From Actinomycetota bacterium (GTDB lineage: Bacteria; Actinomycetota; Actinomycetes; Nanopelagicales; Nanopelagicaceae), in NCBI GenBank assembly GCA_947494085.1, contig CANLTP010000002.1:1-26557 (forward strand): a stretch of DNA of 26,557 bases, in the 5' to 3' direction. Shown in pieces: positions 23,599 to 26,557 of this stretch. How positions within the stretch are numbered: position 1 is the stretch's first letter; each line of letters begins with the position of its first letter. Under the pieces are notes generated by a model. It was not told the DNA's origin. It did no database searches and saw nothing but the letters and a program-made list of their open reading frames with translations. The translations under genes and the position numbers were made by a program.

Positions 23599-24486
23599 CT
23601 CTTGCGTTGCAGGCACATCTGCAGAAATCAGAGTTGCCTCTATCGGAACATTACGCTTTAAAACCGCAAGTGCAATTGGTCCAAGCTCGTAATGTCTAGC
23701 AACAGTTCCAATAAAACCAACTTCTTTGCCGTCGAATTCCACTTTGGCGCCATTCTCTGGCATTGCAACCATCGAACCATCTAAATGCAACAAGGTTAAG
23801 CGACGTGGTGGCTTACCTAAATTAAAAACCTTTGCCACAGTTTCTTGTCCCGGATAGCAACCCTTTTTCATGTGAACTGCGTTGTTTAGAAAACCTAATT
23901 CATTCGGAATCGATTTGTGATCTGTTTCGAAAAGAATTCGGGCCCGACCTGCAGCGACTCTTTCGGCATCAAGTGCCCAAGTTCCAACTTGTAAATAGTT
24001 CTGACTAAACGCTGATTTCATGTCATCAAGCTCATCGTATGTAACAAGTGCGTATGGCCCACCAACTGCATCTGCAGTTCCGGGTGCCCGAAGAACGGCA
24101 TAATCATTAGAACGATCTGCAATCTCAACTCGCAACATAAATTTCATTTTTTCAAAGTAAGCAACTAGCTCTGCAGTCTTCTCTTTTTCAGTATGAATCC
24201 AAGTCGTTGTTCCATCATCAACTAAATAAAACTGATGGTTGATATGTCCCTGCGCATCAAGTATTAGCGAACTCACCCAAATTCCTGGCGATAATTTCTC
24301 AACATCCTGTGTTGTTATTGAATGCAACCAACTTAAACGATCTGGTCCGCTGACTGAAACAACTCCGCGATGTGAAAGGTCTGCCCACGCAGTTCCTGCT
24401 GCTAGCGCACGTTGTTCTTGATTTGGTTCACCGAAGTGCCAGATCGCACCAGCATCTGGTCCAGCTTCAACTAATACGGCAGTCAT
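23587..24486 (-). CDS. ygfZ: YgfZ/GcvT-domain tetrahydrofolate-binding protein
   Basis: 299-aa GcvT-fold protein of the YgfZ/IBA57 family, which uses folate to support assembly or repair of certain Fe-S enzymes. The family signature K-x-C-Y-x-G-Q-E is present as KKGCYPGQETVAKV around Lys208-Cys210; earlier DLSHRGVVSVSGPDRLSWLHSITTQDV matches the folate-domain opening. The glycine-cleavage T protein lacks the KGCYxGQE motif, so that alternative is excluded. Start at ATG 24486, 13 bases after the fur stop; codons further upstream read through fur in another frame. fur-ygfZ is probably one transcript. Confidence 0.92.
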   Translation of the reverse strand: MTAVLVEAGPDAGAIWHFGEPNQEQRALAAGTAWADLSHRGVVSVSGPDRLSWLHSITTQDVEKLSPGIWVSSLILDAQGHINHQFYLVDDGTTTWIHTEKEKTAELVAYFEKMKFMLRVEIADRSNDYAVLRAPGTADAVGGPYALVTYDELDDMKSAFSQNYLQVGTWALDAERVAAGRARILFETDHKSIPNELGFLNNAVHMKKGCYPGQETVAKVFNLGKPPRRLTLLHLDGSMVAMPENGAKVEFDGKEVGFIGTVARHYELGPIALAVLKRNVPIEATLISADVPATQELIN

Positions 24487-24499
24487 AGTGACTACGAGT

Positions 24500-24913
24500 T
24501 TAGGGCTTGCTAAAGCAAGATTCACAACGCCCTGCGATAGCCAAGTGCGCAAGGTCGGTGTGGAAGCCATATCCATCGAGAAGTGATTGAGTAAAAGATG
24601 CGGTTGCATCGATTGGAACCTCGATGATTGTTCCGCAAGATTCGCAATTTAGATGCGCATGAATTTCTTCAGTTGATGCGTGATAGCGAACGCCACCATG
24701 TCCAAGGTGTGAATGTTGAACCAAGCCAACATTTTCCAAAGTTTCTAAGTTGCGATAAACCGTTGAAAGATTAATTCCAGGATGCGTTAACTTAACTTTC
24801 TCGGCAACCTCTTCAGGCGTTGCATGTTCAAGTGCGCGCACCGCAGCCAAAACCAATGCGCGTTGTGGTGTTAGACGAAGCCCTCTATCGCGTAACTCGT
24901 GTTTATCAGCCAT
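24500..24913 (-). CDS. Fur-family metalloregulator
   Basis: 137-aa Fur/Zur/Nur/PerR-family repressor. The winged-helix domain has RLTPQRALVLAAVRAL and the recognition helix NLSTVYRNLETLENVGLV (48-65). The dimerisation domain has HAHLNCESCG (His86, His88, Cys90, Cys93) and a second CESC (130-133), which together build the structural zinc site. Metal specificity cannot be read safely: in Streptomyces the gene in a similar place next to ygfZ is, as I recall, the nickel regulator Nur, while Fur or Zur remain possible. TAGAAT five bases before ATG 24913 suggests a leaderless start. It begins 29 bases after the DUF4395 stop. Confidence 0.88.
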   Translation of the reverse strand: MADKHELRDRGLRLTPQRALVLAAVRALEHATPEEVAEKVKLTHPGINLSTVYRNLETLENVGLVQHSHLGHGGVRYHASTEEIHAHLNCESCGTIIEVPIDATASFTQSLLDGYGFHTDLAHLAIAGRCESCFSKP

Positions 24914-24918
24914 GGCTA

Positions 24919-24924
24919 ATTCTA
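24919..24924 (-). promoter_or_regulatory. Candidate leaderless -10 (TAGAAT) of fur
   Basis: TAGAAT ends five bases before ATG 24913. The gene could also be read through from DUF4395. Confidence 0.4.
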
Positions 24925-24942
24925 ACTCGGCGACTTCAGTTT

Positions 24943-25389
24943 TTACTTGACTGCACGAAGGGCAAGGAGATAAATCTCGCAACCCAAGCAGAAATTAAAC
25001 GCTGCATTTAGAAACGCTGCGAATAATGCAAAGCCCACGGCAACTGTAAACAGGGCCGGGATTGAAAGAAGTGATCCGGCAAATGCAACAACCGCAAAAA
25101 TCAACCCAACGCTCTGAGCAAATTGTGGTGGTCGTGCATCTTCAGTAGGAACGGCGCCTTTAAGTCTTGGCTTAACTAACTTCTTGAACAAGAATGCGTA
25201 AGGAGTCTTCGCAGGTCCAGCAAACGCACCAATTGCAAAAACAACTAATTGAATTGCAATCAAAGTTGCTGATTGAGTAACCAACGCTGCTGCCAGAACT
25301 AAAGTTGTTATAACAGCCGAGAACCGTGGTCCACGGGCATCAATCAAATTAACTTTGGTATTACCGCTTGTCTGATTTATAACTGCCAT
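24943..25389 (-). CDS. DUF4395 membrane protein
   Basis: 148-aa integral membrane protein with four hydrophobic segments: about 24-40, 43-58, 90-110 and 112-132. The family pattern is IDARGPRFSA near the start, GPAKTPYAFLFK before the loop, EDARPPQFAQSVG, and a C-terminal FNFCLGCEIYLL with Cys134 and Cys137. DUF4395 proteins commonly lie beside thioredoxins or sulfurtransferases, as here (thioredoxin at 25594), and the membrane CxxC pair suggests electron or sulfur exchange; function is not established. ATG 25389 has AGAGGA eight bases upstream. The preceding 204-base gap carries two imperfect palindromes. Confidence 0.87.
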   Translation of the reverse strand: MAVINQTSGNTKVNLIDARGPRFSAVITTLVLAAALVTQSATLIAIQLVVFAIGAFAGPAKTPYAFLFKKLVKPRLKGAVPTEDARPPQFAQSVGLIFAVVAFAGSLLSIPALFTVAVGFALFAAFLNAAFNFCLGCEIYLLALRAVK

Positions 25390-25408
25390 TTTTAATTCCT
25401 CTGCTAGT

Positions 25409-25468
25409 TGTCGAATAATTTGTAAAACTAAAACTTCTTGTTGCGTTTTTAGTTAATTACATTCGACA
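25409..25468. repeat. Imperfect palindrome A upstream of DUF4395
   Basis: Left-arm segments TGTCGAAT (25409-25416), AATT (25417-25420) and AACTAAAA (25426-25433) pair in order with TTTTAGTT (25447-25454), AATT (25455-25458) and ATTCGACA (25461-25468). This gives 20 paired bases with two small bulges and a 13-base loop. There is no T-run, so it is not a plain terminator. It lies 20 bases before the DUF4395 start. Confidence 0.6.
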
Positions 25469-25471
25469 GAG

Positions 25472-25529
25472 TGAACCAACAAGGCGGCCAAAATCTATAT
25501 GGCGACGCTTTGTTAAAAAGACTGGTTCA
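25472..25529. repeat. Imperfect palindrome B, adjacent to A
   Basis: TGAACCA (25472-25478) pairs perfectly with TGGTTCA (25523-25529). Inside, AACAA, GGCG and GCCA on the left can pair with most of TGGCGACGCTTTGTT on the right, with bulges. Together with palindrome A it makes the gap between DUF4395 and the thioredoxin unusually foldable. Confidence 0.45.
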
Positions 25530-25566
25530 AATTTAAGCACCTACGAATTCTAAGTTAGCAATTAGC

Positions 25567-25596
25567 AAAGTGCCACTTGCGAAGGTTTCGCACTTA
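25567..25596 (-). terminator. Possible hairpin just after the thioredoxin stop
   Basis: Right after the stop, TGCGAA and TTCGCA form a 6-bp stem with a 3-base loop; AAGTGC and GCACTT could form an alternative outer stem. The T-run downstream is only three bases, so Rho-independent termination is doubtful. Confidence 0.3.
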
Positions 25597-26007
25597 GCGA
25601 ATTGCCTCCACCGCAGCCATTACTTGCGAGCGCTTAGGTGTTCCCATCGCACGTCCAACTTCAACGCCCTCGCTATTCAAAAAGAGCGTCGTAGGCGTTG
25701 ATCGAATATCTAATTCACGGACTAATTCCAGGTGGGACTCGGCATCGATATGGGCATATCGAACATCCGGCATCGTCTTCACCATGTCCTCTAGCAGTGC
25801 CTTAGTGGCTCGACATGGCGAGCAGAAGGCCGAGGAGAACTGCACCATAGTGACGCGAGAGCCAAGTTCAACCCCGATTACCGAGGCATCTAGCTTCGGT
25901 CCATTGACCGTCTTTTTCCTACGAAACTCACCTCTGCTGCGGGTATACCAAACACCGAATGCGATGGCCAAGGCCAGCACAACAAGGAGTGGAGTCAGTG
26001 ATTTCAC
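25594..26007 (-). CDS. Membrane-anchored thioredoxin-fold protein
   Basis: 137 aa. An N-terminal hydrophobic helix (about residues 5-21) is followed by a basic stretch ([10 protein letters not shown]). The positive-inside rule would favour this basic side facing the cytosol, so orientation is unclear. The thioredoxin domain (about 38-137) has the active site FCSPCR with Cys62 and Cys65, the cis-Pro segment STPTTLF and a C-terminal helix. It probably reduces disulfides or hands electrons to a partner; DUF4395 downstream is the usual neighbour. Start codon GTG 26007; no ribosome binding site is seen, and the divergent glnR starts only 22 bases away. Confidence 0.86.
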   Translation of the reverse strand: MKSLTPLLVVLALAIAFGVWYTRSRGEFRRKKTVNGPKLDASVIGVELGSRVTMVQFSSAFCSPCRATKALLEDMVKTMPDVRYAHIDAESHLELVRELDIRSTPTTLFLNSEGVEVGRAMGTPKRSQVMAAVEAIR

Positions 26008-26012
26008 CTGAG

Positions 26013-26018
26013 TATTCT
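26013..26018 (+). promoter_or_regulatory. Candidate -10 (TATTCT) of glnR, overlapping an opposing hexamer
   Basis: TATTCT ends ten bases before glnR ATG 26029, which would leave a leader of only a few bases. The complementary strand of the same bases reads AAGAAT six bases before the thioredoxin GTG. Confidence 0.33.
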
Positions 26019-26028
26019 TACACCTCTT

Positions 26029-26557
26029 ATGGCAAGAATTCTCCTCCTGACAAACACACTCGGCGCAAGTGCTGAAGTGCTTCCAAGTCTTGCCTTATTA
26101 CAACATCAAGTTCGCATCCTTCCGGCCGAAGCATCAATTCTTGTTGATGTTCCAGAAGTTGATTGCATTCTTCTAGATGCCCGTCGCGATCTACCAAGTG
26201 CTAAAGCGCTAAACAAGTTATTGCAATCCACCGGTGTTAATTGTCCAATAATCACAATCGCAACTGAAGGCGCACTCTCTGCAATGAATGCGGATTGGGG
26301 ATTCGACGATGTAATCCTCGATACCGCTGGTCCTGCAGAAATTGAAGCTCGTATCCGTATTTCAGTTGGGCGCCTGGAAGCAAATAACTTTGCAAATGAT
26401 TCATCACTTCGTGAAATTCGCACAGGCGAAATTGTTATCGATGAAAATTCTTACACCGCAAAGATAAAAGGGCGCTCGCTAGATTTAACATTTAAAGAGT
26501 TTGAATTAATTAAATTCCTGGCCCAACATCCAGGTCGCGTCTTTACTCGTGCCCAAC
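26029..26557 (+). CDS. glnR: GlnR-type OmpR-family nitrogen regulator, 3' end outside the window
   Basis: About 176 N-terminal residues are visible; no stop before the edge. The receiver-like domain opens [21 protein letters not shown] and holds [13 protein letters not shown], with the Asp at the usual phosphorylation position, then [23 protein letters not shown]. This strongly recalls Streptomyces GlnR, whose receiver lacks the acidic pocket and works as an unphosphorylated dimer; here too the usual acidic pair after the first strand is replaced by TNT. The winged helix begins with [29 protein letters not shown]. GlnR controls glutamine synthetase, ammonium transport and related genes. The call is by recalled similarity and by the Streptomyces-like neighbourhood. 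Confidence 0.87.
   Translation, partial: MARILLLTNTLGASAEVLPSLALLQHQVRILPAEASILVDVPEVDCILLDARRDLPSAKALNKLLQSTGVNCPIITIATEGALSAMNADWGFDDVILDTAGPAEIEARIRISVGRLEANNFANDSSLREIRTGEIVIDENSYTAKIKGRSLDLTFKEFELIKFLAQHPGRVFTRAQ

Noticed and set aside
25390..25593. 6S RNA, tmRNA, RNase P RNA or SRP RNA in the structured gap
   Set aside because: The gap is too short for tmRNA or RNase P RNA and has none of their recognisable conserved segments; two separate hairpins do not make the single long bubble hairpin of 6S RNA, and no SRP tetraloop region is seen.
1..26557. Mobile elements, prophage, CRISPR array, defence system or toxin-antitoxin pair
   Set aside because: All frames of reasonable length belong to housekeeping or conserved actinobacterial families; no transposase, integrase, spaced repeats or terminal inverted repeats were seen.

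Overview
The window looks like a slice of the chromosome of a small-genome, low-GC actinobacterium. Four things point there: mycothiol biosynthesis (mshA), CarD, a GlnR-type regulator and the senX3-regX3/phoU phosphate system, all in AT-leaning DNA with very short or overlapping intergenic gaps. A freshwater acI/Nanopelagicales-like organism is my best guess; this is inferred from gene content and style, not from a marker gene. No IS element, prophage, CRISPR array, integrase or restriction system was seen. It is core chromosome, and gene order largely follows blocks I recall from Mycobacterium (ppk1-mutT1; mshA-ybjN-gpm1 near senX3-regX3; lpqE/carD-ispD-ispF-cysS-rlmB) and Streptomyces (the same genes plus glnR and a Fur-family regulator in one broad region).

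Layout. 1-781: the 5' part of an SDR-type NAD(P)-binding protein (-), divergent from an NDH-2 plus alpha/beta-hydrolase pair (+, 856-2910). Then tRNA-Thr(UGU) (-). 3085-7001 is a polyphosphate block: exopolyphosphatase (+) converging on ppk1-mutT1 (-). A solitary mreB (+, 7174-8193) converges on a five-gene operon reading leftwards from 12860: carD, a fused ispDF, cysS, rlmB and an SGNH hydrolase. An LpqE-like lipoprotein (+) diverges from carD and converges on senX3-regX3 (-), which diverges from phoU (+). Next, all (-), come a three-gene glycosyltransferase/SGNH operon (19034-15958) and a longer run from 23181 to 19117: a previously uncalled 40-aa membrane smORF, nitrobindin, asparaginase II, mshA, YbjN-like and gpmA. 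A DsrE-family protein (+) diverges from it and converges on fur-ygfZ (-). Upstream lie a DUF4395 membrane protein and a membrane-anchored thioredoxin (-). The window ends in the 5' part of glnR (+).

How it fits together. The strongest theme is phosphate and polyphosphate control. ppx, ppk1, mutT1, senX3-regX3 and phoU are all here. I read direct repeats with an exact 11-bp period, resembling actinobacterial PHO boxes, upstream of ppk1 (four units) and phoU (three units). Redox/thiol functions form a second theme: mshA, CysS, DsrE, a CXXC thioredoxin, DUF4395, nitrobindin and YgfZ.

Regulatory style. At least eight genes have a TANNNT -10 hexamer 5-7 nt before the start codon, which implies leaderless transcripts. 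The pattern helped choose starts and supports the 40-aa smORF. The SenX3 homologue has no transmembrane segment. No stretch of more than 300 bases lacks a gene; the longest gap, 25390-25593, holds two imperfect palindromes of about 60 nt each.
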